A DNA stretch of 64,000 nt. Source: Bog-793 sp963761425. GTDB lineage: Bacteria > Actinomycetota > Acidimicrobiia > Acidimicrobiales > Bog-793. The DNA lies in NCBI GenBank assembly GCA_963761425.1, contig CAVXGQ010000005.1, positions 310,001-374,000 of the forward strand, written 5' to 3'. Below the pieces are notes generated by a model. The model was not told where the DNA came from. It ran no database searches and was given only the letters and a program-made list of their open reading frames with translations. Position 1 is the first letter of the stretch, and each line of letters opens with the position of its first letter. This document shows positions 8,780-17,546 of the stretch, one piece after another. The translations under genes and the position numbers were made by a program.

Positions 8780-9730
8780 ATGAGGAGCTTTGCCGGACGG
8801 GACATCCTGTCGCTCAAGGACTTCGAACGTGACGAGTACTTCGAGGTCTTCCGGGTGGCCGAGGAGCTGAAGCCCTACGCCGAACGGCGGGAGAACGGCG
8901 ACCTGCTCTCCTCGAAGACCCTGCTCACCGCCTTCTACCAGCCGAGCACGCGAACCCGGTTGGCCACCGAGGCGGCGATGCACCGGCTGGGCGGGCACGT
9001 GCTCGGGTTCTCGGACGCCAAGATGACCCGCGCCGGCGACTTCTACCAGGAGAGCATCAAGGACACCGTGCACATGCTGGAGTACTACGGCGACGTCATC
9101 GCCATGCGCCACTTCGAGCGGGGTGCACCGGAGGAGGCGGCGCGGTGGGCCTCGGTGCCGGTCATCAACTGCGGCGACGGCTGGGGCGAGCACCCCACCC
9201 AGGTGCTCACCGACCTCTACACCATCTGGAAGGACAAGGGCACCCTCGACGGGCTGAACCTGCTCTGCGTGGGGGACATGCGGATGCGCACCATGCACTC
9301 CCTCCTCTACGCCATGACCCAGTTCGACATGACCGCCTCGCTGGTGCACCCCCCGGAGATGTCGCTGCTGCCCGAGTTCTCGGCCGAGCTCACCTCCCGG
9401 GGCGTCCGCTACCGGGAGGTCGAAAGCGTCGAGGGGTGCCTCGCCGAGGCGGACGTCATCTACATGGAGCCGGTGGTGCAGGCCGACTACACGAAGTCCC
9501 GGGAAGAGGTGGGAAAGCACGGGAGAACCCCTGCCGCCTACCGGGTGACCAAGGAGCTCATGGCGACCAAGGCGAAGTCCGACGCCATCATCCTGCACTC
9601 GCTGCCGAGGATGGACGAACTGCCCGCCGAGGTCGACAGCACCCACCACGCCCGCTACTGGTTCGAGGCCTTCAACGGCGTGGTGATGCGCATGGCGCTC
9701 TTGGCGCTGGTGCTCGGGGCCGTGGAGTAG
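8780..9730 (+). CDS. Aspartate carbamoyltransferase-like protein
   Basis: A 316-residue member of the aspartate/ornithine carbamoyltransferase family. The carbamoyl-phosphate loop is YQPSTRTRLATEAAM, GEHPTQVLTDLYTI carries the conserved His-Pro-Thr-Gln, and the C-terminus has HSLPRMDELPAEVD and NGVVMRMALLAL as in PyrB. The start ATG at 8780 has GAGGAGGGAG upstream. It lies among catabolic genes and just before a second carbamoyltransferase and a carbamate kinase, rather than with pyr genes. It may therefore run as a phosphorolytic transcarbamoylase making carbamoyl phosphate from a ureido acid. Biosynthetic PyrB is the alternative. Confidence 0.82.
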   Translation: MRSFAGRDILSLKDFERDEYFEVFRVAEELKPYAERRENGDLLSSKTLLTAFYQPSTRTRLATEAAMHRLGGHVLGFSDAKMTRAGDFYQESIKDTVHMLEYYGDVIAMRHFERGAPEEAARWASVPVINCGDGWGEHPTQVLTDLYTIWKDKGTLDGLNLLCVGDMRMRTMHSLLYAMTQFDMTASLVHPPEMSLLPEFSAELTSRGVRYREVESVEGCLAEADVIYMEPVVQADYTKSREEVGKHGRTPAAYRVTKELMATKAKSDAIILHSLPRMDELPAEVDSTHHARYWFEAFNGVVMRMALLALVLGAVE

Positions 9731-9757
9731 GGCGAAAGACGACGAGGGAGAGGGACC

Positions 9758-10735
9758 ATGCAGACACACCTCCGGGGTCGCGACGTCATCGACTTCTCCG
9801 AGTGGACCAAGGACGAGATCGACACCGTGCTCGAGGTGGCGTTGGAGCTAAAGCGCGATCGCGCCCTCGGTCGGGCGCATCCGCTGCTGCGGGACAAGGT
9901 CCTCGCCATGTTGTTCTTCTTCCCGAGCACCCGGACCCGGGCCTCGTTCGAGGCCGGAATGGCGCAGCTCGGGGGACACGCCCAGTTCATCGAGTCCCGC
10001 ACCACCCAGATCGCCCACGGTGACACCGCCAAGGAGATCGGTGAGATCCTCGGGCGCTACAACGACGGGATCGCCATCCGCCACGTCGACTGGCTGGTGG
10101 GCAACACCTACCTGCGAGAAGTCGCCGAGGCGAGCCGGGTCCCGGTGCTCAACATGCAGTGCGACGTCTTCCACCCGCACCAGGCGCTGGCCGATCTCAT
10201 GACCATCATCGAGCGCTTCGGCGACCCGCGGGGACGCACCGCCACGATCAGCTGGGCCTGTGCCGCCAGCTACCAGAAGCCGATCAGCGTCCCGCAGAGC
10301 CTGGCGCTCCTGCTGCCGCGCTATGGCCTCAACGTGCGCCTCGTCCACCCGCCGGAGTTCGAGCTTTCGCCGGAGGTGGTCGACCAGGCCCGGGAGGAGG
10401 CCGGCCGGGCCCACGTCTCGTTCGAGGTGTCCCACGACTTCGAGGAGGGGATCCGGGGAACCGACGTCATCTACGCCAAGAGCTGGGGGGCGCTGCGAAC
10501 GACGACGGACGAGGCCGAAGGGGCCAAGCTGATCGCCCGCTACGCCGACTGGATCACCGACGCCCGCCGGGTGGCGCTCGCCAACGAGGACGCGATCTAC
10601 ATGCACCCCTTGCCGGCGGACCGAGGAGTGGAGGTCACCGACGAGGTGATCGACGGAGGGCACTCCGTCGTCTACGACCAGGCCGAGAATCGCCTGCACG
10701 GCCAGAAGGCCGTCATGGCGCTCACGATGGGCTAG
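9758..10735 (+). CDS. Ornithine carbamoyltransferase-like protein
   Basis: A 325-residue carbamoyltransferase closer to the ornithine branch. FFPSTRTRASFEAGMAQLGG binds carbamoyl phosphate, DVFHPHQALADLMTI replaces the usual HPCQ, and the C-terminal helix DQAENRLHGQKAVMAL is typical of ornithine/acetylornithine carbamoyltransferases. The ornithine-binding D-x-W-x-SMG is replaced by AKSWGALRTTT, and the HCLP loop reads MHPLPADRGVEV. Ornithine is thus doubtful as second substrate. It starts 27 bases after the previous carbamoyltransferase and ends 11 bases before the carbamate kinase. It could belong to the catabolic YgeW/oxamate-type group, though its C-terminus does not look like that of E. 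coli YgeW. Confidence 0.82.
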   Translation: MQTHLRGRDVIDFSEWTKDEIDTVLEVALELKRDRALGRAHPLLRDKVLAMLFFFPSTRTRASFEAGMAQLGGHAQFIESRTTQIAHGDTAKEIGEILGRYNDGIAIRHVDWLVGNTYLREVAEASRVPVLNMQCDVFHPHQALADLMTIIERFGDPRGRTATISWACAASYQKPISVPQSLALLLPRYGLNVRLVHPPEFELSPEVVDQAREEAGRAHVSFEVSHDFEEGIRGTDVIYAKSWGALRTTTDEAEGAKLIARYADWITDARRVALANEDAIYMHPLPADRGVEVTDEVIDGGHSVVYDQAENRLHGQKAVMALTMG

Positions 10736-10746
10736 TCGTCCGGGCG

Positions 10747-11697
10747 ATGGACGGCCGACTGGTCGTGGTGGCGATCGGCGGGAACTCGCTGATCAAGGAC
10801 CGGATGCACCAAGAGGTGCGGGACCAGTACATCGCGGCCCACGAGACCTCCGAGCACGTGGCGGCGATGGTCGCCGACGGCTGGGACGTGGTGATCGGCC
10901 ACGGCAACGGCCCCCAGGTGGGCTTCATCCTGCGGCGTTCGGAGCTCGCCGCCCACGAGCTGCACGAGGTGCCGCTCGACGCCTGCGGGGCGGACTCCCA
11001 GGGGGCGATCGGCTACGCCCTGGCCCAGAACCTGCAGAACGTGCTGCGGCGGCGCGGCCTTCTTCGGCCGGTGGTGGCGGTCGTGACCCAGGTGGAGGTG
11101 GCGGCGGACGATCCCGCCTTCTCCCACCCCAGCAAGCCGATCGGCTCGTTCATGGACGAGGGCGAGGCGCGTCGGCGACGGGCCCAGGACGGCTGGGAGG
11201 TGGCGGAGGACGCCCACCGGGGTTGGCGCCGCGTGGTGGCCTCTCCCCGGCCGCGGCGGATCGTGGAGCTCGAGGCGATCCGGACGCTCGTGGCGGCGGG
11301 GGTGATCGTGATCGGGGTCGGAGGCGGGGGGATCCCGGTGGTCGGCGACGCCGAGGGCGACCTGCGGGGGGTGGAGGCGGTGATCGACAAGGATCTCGGG
11401 TGCTCGCTTCTCGCCCGGGACCTCGGGGCCGACCTCTTTTTGATCTCCACCGCGGTGGAGAAGGTGGCGCTCTACTTCGGCACCCCCGCCCAGCGCTGGG
11501 TGGACCATCTCACCCTCGACGAGGCCCGCCGGTATCTCGCCGAGGGCGTGCACTTCGCAGCGGGTTCCATGGCGCCGAAGGTCGAGGCGATCATCGAGTA
11601 CCTCGAGCACGGGGGGAGCCACGCCATCGTCACCGACCCGCCGAACCTCGCCCGGGCGCTCGCCGGGCAAACGGGGACCCACTTCACCGTGGACTAG
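10747..11697 (+). CDS. arcC: Carbamate kinase
   Basis: A 316-residue carbamate kinase of the amino-acid kinase fold. Landmarks are AIGGNSLIK at the N-terminus, GHGNGPQVG, DSQGAIGYALAQNLQN, GGGGIPVVG, and VEAVIDKDLGCSLLARDL with the late GSMAPKVEAIIEYLE. The reaction is carbamoyl phosphate + ADP to carbamate + ATP. It follows two carbamoyltransferase-family genes and ends the module, so the pathway can yield ATP from ureido groups as in arginine-deiminase or ygeW-yqeA type systems. E. coli YqeA is the equivalent member of the comparable purine cluster. Confidence 0.93.
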   Translation: MDGRLVVVAIGGNSLIKDRMHQEVRDQYIAAHETSEHVAAMVADGWDVVIGHGNGPQVGFILRRSELAAHELHEVPLDACGADSQGAIGYALAQNLQNVLRRRGLLRPVVAVVTQVEVAADDPAFSHPSKPIGSFMDEGEARRRRAQDGWEVAEDAHRGWRRVVASPRPRRIVELEAIRTLVAAGVIVIGVGGGGIPVVGDAEGDLRGVEAVIDKDLGCSLLARDLGADLFLISTAVEKVALYFGTPAQRWVDHLTLDEARRYLAEGVHFAAGSMAPKVEAIIEYLEHGGSHAIVTDPPNLARALAGQTGTHFTVD

Positions 11698-11716
11698 AAC
11701 CCTTTTGGTAATGCCC

Positions 11717-12090
11717 TGACGTCTGTGCTGGCCACGGGAGAATGTTTCTGTCGCTCGTGAGCTCGGTGTCTCGCGCGCGACCGCCTCGCAATGGTCAGCG
11801 GCCTTTCGGCAAGGTGGGCTCGAGGTCCTCGCCGGCGCCGGGCGTGCCGGGCGCCGGCCCCTGCTGACCGTTCGACAGCTTGCAGACGTCGAAGGGCGCT
11901 CGCAAGAACGGCTTGCCGACCGAGCTCTGGACGCTCGCCCGCGTTGCGAACGTGATCGAGACGACGACTGGCGTCTCGTATTCGACGACCCAGACGTGGT
12001 GGATCTCCCACGAGCACCTCGGGTGGTCGCGCCAGCGACCGGCGAGCAGGAGCTTCGAGCGCGACGAGGAGGCGGCCTTACTCGCGGCCG
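11717..12090 (+). pseudogene. IS630-family transposase remnant, frameshifted
   Basis: Broken coding traces in three frames spell the N-terminal half of an IS630-type transposase. A short SVLATGE piece is followed from 11744 by VSVARELGVSRATASQW and AGRAGRRPLLT, a helix-turn-helix. After a frameshift near 11890 come NGLPTELWTLARVANVIE and GWSRQRPASRSFERDEEA. The DDE catalytic half is missing. It lies between carbamate kinase and the methyltransferase module; nothing else was seen in the rest of 11698-12304. Confidence 0.65.
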
Positions 12091-12304
12091 GTGGGTCGTC
12101 GGCGCGGACGTCAACCTCGGGCCCGTCCGCCCTTGTACGCCGGGGCACTCTCGCTTAGCGTTCACCAGTAGCTGGCGTCCTCTCCGCTCGATTGGTCAGC
12201 ACGGACGAGTGAGATGTACTGAGGGTCGAAATGGGGCTCAACGGGCCAAATTCGCTCGCCTTCGGTCTCGTTCCCCTTGTTTCTCTAAGCCTCCCGGCTC
12301 GCTG

Positions 12305-13432
12305 ATGGCGAGGTCGGCGTGGGGCGAATCGGGAGACGAAGGAGACCTGCATCGCGCACGAGTGCTTGCCGCACTGAGCCACGAGACCCCGGACCGCTGC
12401 CCATGGCAATCCACCTTCACCCCCGAGTTCGCCGAACGTCTGCGGGCTGATCTGCACCTCGGTGCGGCCGCCAGCGCACACAACCCGCACGGCGGCGGCA
12501 ATCCGTATGACCTCGAGATGGCCCTCGACCAGGACGTTCTCATCACCTCGGTGGGCTGGGCGAACTCCTACTACGGGGAGGGCACTGAGTACGTCGACGA
12601 GTGGGGCGTCGGCTGGGTGTCGATGCCCTACACCACGCCCTTTGGCGTGGGTCACTACACCGAGCCGCGCGTGCATCCGCTCGCCGACGCCGACGATGTC
12701 GCGCGCTACCGGCCACCTGACCCTGGCCGGCCGGAGCTCTACACGGACTCCGAACGGCTCATCGCCGAGCAAGGAGCCCGGTACTGGATCGTGGGATCCA
12801 CCGTCACCACGATCTTCGAGACGGCCTGGGCGTTGCGCGGCCTCGAGCAGCTGCTCACCGACTTCATCGAAGACCCCGATCTTGCCGAGGCCATCCTCGA
12901 CATCCCTTACCGCTACCATCTCGCCGCCGCCGAGACGCTCGTGCGAATGGGGGTGGACATGATCTGGCTCGGTGACGACGTCGGGCACCAGCAAGGCATG
13001 CTCATTTCACCCCGCCACTGGCGGCGCTTCTTCAAGCCGCGGATGGCGCACATCATCGAGCGCCTGAAGGCCATCAACCCGGGTGTGAAGGTCGCCTACC
13101 ACACCGACGGCTGCGTCTACGCGATCATTCCGGAGCTGATCGAGATCGGGCTCGACGTGCTCAACCCGATCCAGCCCGCCGCGATGGACCCTTCTCGGCT
13201 GAAGCGTGAGTACGGGAGCGAGCTGTGTTTCTGGGGATCGATGGATGAGCAGTACACGCTGCCGTTCGGCACTCCCGACCAAGTCCGCCAGGAGGTGCTC
13301 AGCCGGATCGCCACCCTCGGCGCCGGCGGTGGGCTAATCCTGGCGCCGACCCACCACCTGCAGCTCGATACGCCCCTCGAGAACTTCTGGGCCATGGTCG
13401 AGGCGGTCACCGGCCGTGCCCGCGTGCCCTGA
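12305..13432 (+). CDS. UroD-family methyltransferase-like protein
   Basis: A 375-residue member of the uroporphyrinogen decarboxylase/cobalamin-dependent methyltransferase family (MtaA, MtbA, CmuA relatives). The C-terminal half has the family sequence MDMIWLGDDVGHQQGMLISP and VAYHTDGCVYAIIPELIEIG, and ends LILAPTHHLQLDTPLENFWAM. The zinc motif His-x-Cys...Cys of true MtaA proteins is not complete: HTDGC is present but the late Cys is replaced by THH. It may therefore be a substrate-specific demethylase or a divergent member. It opens the corrinoid module. ATG 12305 is the most plausible start; the frame is open far upstream. Confidence 0.8.
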   Translation: MARSAWGESGDEGDLHRARVLAALSHETPDRCPWQSTFTPEFAERLRADLHLGAAASAHNPHGGGNPYDLEMALDQDVLITSVGWANSYYGEGTEYVDEWGVGWVSMPYTTPFGVGHYTEPRVHPLADADDVARYRPPDPGRPELYTDSERLIAEQGARYWIVGSTVTTIFETAWALRGLEQLLTDFIEDPDLAEAILDIPYRYHLAAAETLVRMGVDMIWLGDDVGHQQGMLISPRHWRRFFKPRMAHIIERLKAINPGVKVAYHTDGCVYAIIPELIEIGLDVLNPIQPAAMDPSRLKREYGSELCFWGSMDEQYTLPFGTPDQVRQEVLSRIATLGAGGGLILAPTHHLQLDTPLENFWAMVEAVTGRARVP

Positions 13433-15416
13433 GCCGGCCGGACGATCAGTGGACGGCGTCCGGCGAAAGGATTCCCAGAGCACGACGACGGCTGCGGCTG
13501 ACCCCAGCACCGCGTCCCTCGTGCGGGTCGAGGTTCAGCCGATCGGCCGGCGGGTCGAAGTGAGTCGCGGTGCAACCGTGCTCGAGGCGGTTCGGGCTGG
13601 CGGCTTGGAGCTCGTCGCGGTCTGCGGTGGCCTTGGGCTGTGCGGTACCTGCCGGGTGAAGGTCGCCAACGGCGCATTTACGCCGCCGACCGGGCAGGAG
13701 CGCGAGCAACTGAGCCCGGCCGAGCTCTCCGGGGGGATTCGCCTGGCCTGCCAGGCTGCGGTGATGGCGGACGGGCGCGTCGAGGTTCCGCCCGAGTCGC
13801 TGACTACGCCGCAGCGTCTCCAGTTCGAGGGCTACGCGACGAACGTGGCGGTATTCGACCCCGCGGTGGTCGCGCTCGACGTCGAGGTCCCGCCGCCGGC
13901 GCTCGACGATCTGCGGGGCGACGCGACTCGCCTGCGTGACGCGGTCACCGCGGCCGGTCAGCCGGTGAGGCAGACCAGTCTCTCGGTATTGACCTCGGCA
14001 CCCCTCACCCTGCGCGCCCGCAACTGGGCGGTACGGGTGGCGGTGCACCGCGGTGCCGCCGGTGACATCGCTGGCGAGATCGTCGCCCTCCTCCCCGAGG
14101 GCAAAGTGCCGCTCGGCGCGGCAATCGATGTCGGCACTACGAAGCTGGCGGCCTACCTCGTCGATCTCGAGACCGGCGAGACGGTGGCCCAGGGCGCCGC
14201 CCCGAACCCACAGATTGCGATCGGCGAGGACGTCATGAGCCGAATCGCGTATGCCGACGCAGACGAGTCAGGCGCCCGGGATCTGCATGAGCGGCTGGTC
14301 GACGGCATCAACCAGCTGCTCGGTGAGTTGCGAGGCCAGATCGACGCGCCCGCGGGGCAGCTCGTCGAGGCGGTCGCGGTCGGCAACACGGCGATGCACC
14401 ACGCCTTGGTCAATCTGCCGCTCCGCCAGCTCGGCCTGGCTCCGTACGTGCCGGCCGTGACCGAGGCGCTCGAGCTGCGCAGCAGCGACCTCGGTCTCGA
14501 CCTGGCGCCAGGCGCACGGACCTACCTCCCGCCGAACATCGCGGGCTTCGTCGGGGCGGATCACACGGCCGTGCTGCTCGCAAGCGGTGCCGCCGAGACC
14601 ACGCGCACGGTTCTGGTGCTCGACATCGGCACGAACACCGAGATCAGCGTGGCACGTGGCGGTCGTCTGTGGAGCTGCTCGTGCGCCTCGGGCCCCGCGT
14701 TCGAGGGCGCCCACATCCGCGACGTCATGCGGGCGGCAGAAGGAGCGATCGAGCGCGTGGAATACCTAGATGGCAGGTTCCAGGTCCATACCATCGGTGA
14801 GGGACCGCCGGTGGGGATCTGCGGCTCGGGCATCCTCGACGCGGTCGTCGCCACGCTCAAGGCAGGGATCGTGGACGGGCGCGGCGGCTTTTGCCGGACG
14901 CACCCGCTGGTCACCCGGTCCTCGGAGGGGCCAGCGTGCATCCTGGTCCCGGCCGCGCTCGCGGGGCACGGCCGCGACATTTTGCTCACCCGCACCGACA
15001 TTGGCGAGATCCAGCTTGCCAAGGCCGCCATTCGGGCCGGCATCGAGTTGCTCTTCAGAGCGGCTGGCATTGAAGCCGACGCGCTCGATGAGATCATCAT
15101 TGCCGGGGCTTTCGGCACCTATCTCAGTATCGCCAGCGCCATCGCGGTCGGCATGCTGCCCCGGCTGCCCCCGGAGCGCTATCGCCAGGTGGGTAACGCG
15201 GCCGGCCAGGGGGCCCGGCAACTGCTGGTCTCCCGGCAGTGGCGGGAGAAGGCGGACGACATCGCGCGCCGGGTGCGCTATGTCGAGCTGACTACGCATC
15301 CGGACTTTGCCGATACCTTCACCGAAGAGTTGGCCTTCGGCCGGCGCCCGGAGGATTTCGAACCCGGAAAGATCCACGCGGGATCCGATGACCTACGAGA
15401 AGGAGGTGAGCCGTGA
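13416..15416 (+). CDS. Corrinoid reductive activator (RACE), ferredoxin plus ASKHA ATPase
   Basis: ATP-dependent reductive activator of corrinoid enzymes, returning Co(II) corrinoid proteins to Co(I). The 2Fe-2S ferredoxin domain carries CGGLGLCGTC and a later Cys in LACQAAV (residues about 65-115). A linker follows, then an ASKHA nucleotide-binding domain with AIDVGTTKLAAYLVD, DVMSRIAYA, VLDIGTNTEISV and GICGSGILDAV. The 666-residue length is normal. The start is uncertain: GTG 13416 overlaps the previous gene, while in-frame GTG codons at 13449 and about 13520 are alternatives. Its stop overlaps the corrinoid protein start by 4 bases, supporting a shared operon. Confidence 0.9.
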   Translation: MPACPEPAGRSVDGVRRKDSQSTTTAAADPSTASLVRVEVQPIGRRVEVSRGATVLEAVRAGGLELVAVCGGLGLCGTCRVKVANGAFTPPTGQEREQLSPAELSGGIRLACQAAVMADGRVEVPPESLTTPQRLQFEGYATNVAVFDPAVVALDVEVPPPALDDLRGDATRLRDAVTAAGQPVRQTSLSVLTSAPLTLRARNWAVRVAVHRGAAGDIAGEIVALLPEGKVPLGAAIDVGTTKLAAYLVDLETGETVAQGAAPNPQIAIGEDVMSRIAYADADESGARDLHERLVDGINQLLGELRGQIDAPAGQLVEAVAVGNTAMHHALVNLPLRQLGLAPYVPAVTEALELRSSDLGLDLAPGARTYLPPNIAGFVGADHTAVLLASGAAETTRTVLVLDIGTNTEISVARGGRLWSCSCASGPAFEGAHIRDVMRAAEGAIERVEYLDGRFQVHTIGEGPPVGICGSGILDAVVATLKAGIVDGRGGFCRTHPLVTRSSEGPACILVPAALAGHGRDILLTRTDIGEIQLAKAAIRAGIELLFRAAGIEADALDEIIIAGAFGTYLSIASAIAVGMLPRLPPERYRQVGNAAGQGARQLLVSRQWREKADDIARRVRYVELTTHPDFADTFTEELAFGRRPEDFEPGKIHAGSDDLREGGEP

Positions 15417-16081
15417 CGGTCCTCGAGGAACTCCGCCAAGCGGTGATTGACGGCCAGGCGAAGCTCGCAGTCGCGAAGGCTGCCCAGGGTCTCGAGGAGG
15501 GAGTCTCCGCCGAGACCCTGCTGCAGGACGGGCTCATTGCGGCGATGAAGGAGGTGGGCCGCTTGTTCGAGGAGGGGGAGATCTTCGTACCCGAGATGCT
15601 GGTCGCCGCACGCGCGATGAAGGACACCGTGGCGCTGCTGAAGCCACTGATCGTCGACCACGAGGCTCAGTCGAGCGGGACCGTCGCCATCGGCACGGTG
15701 CAGGGCGACCTGCACGATATCGGCAAGAACCTTGTGGCGATGATGCTCGAGGGTTCCGGCTTCGAAGTCGTCGACCTCGGCACCGACGTCCCGCCCGAAC
15801 GCTTCGTCGACGCCATCCGGGAAGGGGCCGACGTCGTGGCGATGTCAGCGCTGCTCACGACCACGATGACCAGCATGCAAGCCGTTGTCGAGGCGATCAG
15901 GCTCGCCGGTCTGCGCGACCGGGTTCGCATCGTCGTCGGCGGCGCGCCGATCACGGCCGCCTACGCAGGCGAGATCGGAGCTGACGGCTACGCGCCCGAC
16001 GCTTCGAAGGCGGTGCGAAAGGTTGACGAGGTGTTGACCGATGCCCTGGGCGGCAGAGGAAGGCCCGATGGAGCGGTATGA
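15413..16081 (+). CDS. Corrinoid (B12-binding) protein, MtaC/MtbC-like
   Basis: The methyl-carrying corrinoid protein of the system. Residues about 1-85 form the helical cap (B12-binding 2, with LFEEGEIFVPEMLVAARAM). Then comes the Rossmann B12 domain with the lower-axial-ligand motif GDLHDIGKN (D-x-H-x-x-G) and later SALLTTTM and GGAPIT. The GTG start at 15413 has GAAGGAGGTGAG immediately upstream. It overlaps RACE upstream and the MtaB-like gene downstream (start 16068 inside its 3' end), so the three are translationally coupled. At 222 residues it matches the MtaC/MtbC/MttC family length. Confidence 0.93.
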   Translation: MTVLEELRQAVIDGQAKLAVAKAAQGLEEGVSAETLLQDGLIAAMKEVGRLFEEGEIFVPEMLVAARAMKDTVALLKPLIVDHEAQSSGTVAIGTVQGDLHDIGKNLVAMMLEGSGFEVVDLGTDVPPERFVDAIREGADVVAMSALLTTTMTSMQAVVEAIRLAGLRDRVRIVVGGAPITAAYAGEIGADGYAPDASKAVRKVDEVLTDALGGRGRPDGAV

Positions 16082-17450
16082 CCAGCTCAGCATCTCGCAC
16101 CCCGACGATCTCGTGTTCGGCCGCTGCCCGCGTCCGTTGTGCGTCGGGGGTCTCGCCATCGGCGGAGGGGTCGTCTTTCCGGAGCTGAACTTCACCCTGC
16201 CGCCGATGGTGATCAACGAAGAGACGATGCCTCAGGTTCGTGACGAGTACCGGCAGATGACCGAAGAGGCGTGTGCCCGGGCTGTCGCCCTCCAGGTACC
16301 CGGCCTGGTCGTCGAGCTGGAGCTACTGCCCGAGCTGACCCGCCGGCCGGAATGGGGCGCGGAGATCACGGCGACCCTGCGTGAGTGTCTCGACGCCCAC
16401 GGATCGAGTCACGGGCTCAAAAGCGCGCTGCGCGTCACCCCGAACGACGTGCGTGACTTCCTGCGACCTCCCCTGATGCGCACGGGCAAGGAATGGGAGG
16501 AGATGGTGCGCAGCTTCGATCTGTGTGCGCTGGCCGGTGCGGACATGCTCTCGATTGAATCCACCGGGGGCAAGGAGATCCACGACGATGCACTGCTCAA
16601 CGGGGACCTGCCGGGGGCGCTGTTCGCCCTCGGTGTCCTGGCGTCTCGCGATATGGCATTTCTCTGGGACATGGTCGTCGGTGTGGCCGAGCAGCGGCGG
16701 GTGATCGCGGCGGGCGACTCGGCGTGTGGCTTCGGTAACACCGCGATGGTCCTTGCTGAGGGCGGATTCATCCCCCGCGTCTGGGCGGCGGTGATCCGGG
16801 TGATGACCGTCGCGCGTAGCCTCGTCGCCTATGAGCGCGGCGCCACTGGCCCGAGCAAGGACTGCGCGTACGAAGGGCCGTTCCTCAAGGCGATCACGGG
16901 CTACCCGATCGCCATGGAGGGCGCCGAGGCCGCCTGCGCGCACCTGTCTCCGGTCGGCAACATCGCCAAGGCGGCCGCCGACTTGTGGAGCAACGAGTCG
17001 GTGCAAAACGTCAAGCTCCTCGGCGGCATGGCGCCCACCGTCTCGATGGAGCAGCTCGCCTACGCCACCAGGCTGATGAACGTGGCGAGCGCGCACGGAA
17101 AGGCCGTCGAGCTGCGCGACTGGTTCGTCGAGTCCGATGCAGGACTGGACCCGCAGGCCTACGTCTTAAGGCCCGATGTCGTGGTCGAGTTGGCGGCGGC
17201 GATCATCGCCGAACCGACGCCCTATCTGCGCACCCGGCGCGCCGCGCTGGCGGCATTGGAGGCGCTGCGCGGCGCTGCCAGCGACGGCGCCTTCACCCTG
17301 TCGCCCGCCGAGCAGCGCTGGTTGATGCGCCTGTCGGCGCAGGCCGAAGAACTACCCGAACAGGAGGATCTCTTCATCGAAGAGATGGCGAGCCACATCG
17401 ATAGGCAGAAGGTACGCCTCGATCAGTACGACCTTGAGGAGATTACGTGA
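16068..17450 (+). CDS. MtaB-like methanol:corrinoid methyltransferase
   Basis: A 460-residue protein recognisable as the MtaB family, which moves the methyl group of methanol (or a related methyl donor) to the corrinoid protein. In Methanosarcina MtaB the zinc is held by Glu, Cys and Cys. Here the matching positions are in SIESTGGKE, GDSACGFGNTAM and SKDCAYEGPFLKAITG. Other landmarks are HLSPVGN and LGGMAPTVSMEQLAYATRLM. The start ATG 16068 has AGAGGAAGG upstream. Pairing with MtaC- and MtaA-like genes makes methanol the simplest substrate; a methoxylated compound remains possible. Confidence 0.85.
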   Translation: MERYDQLSISHPDDLVFGRCPRPLCVGGLAIGGGVVFPELNFTLPPMVINEETMPQVRDEYRQMTEEACARAVALQVPGLVVELELLPELTRRPEWGAEITATLRECLDAHGSSHGLKSALRVTPNDVRDFLRPPLMRTGKEWEEMVRSFDLCALAGADMLSIESTGGKEIHDDALLNGDLPGALFALGVLASRDMAFLWDMVVGVAEQRRVIAAGDSACGFGNTAMVLAEGGFIPRVWAAVIRVMTVARSLVAYERGATGPSKDCAYEGPFLKAITGYPIAMEGAEAACAHLSPVGNIAKAAADLWSNESVQNVKLLGGMAPTVSMEQLAYATRLMNVASAHGKAVELRDWFVESDAGLDPQAYVLRPDVVVELAAAIIAEPTPYLRTRRAALAALEALRGAASDGAFTLSPAEQRWLMRLSAQAEELPEQEDLFIEEMASHIDRQKVRLDQYDLEEIT

Positions 17451-17546
17451 CCGCCAGAGAAAGGCCGGCAGCTCGGCTTCGAGACCACATCGCCGCGCCG
17501 GATCGTTGGTGTCGGCCGCGGCCGAACGAGCAACGGGGGTGATTTG

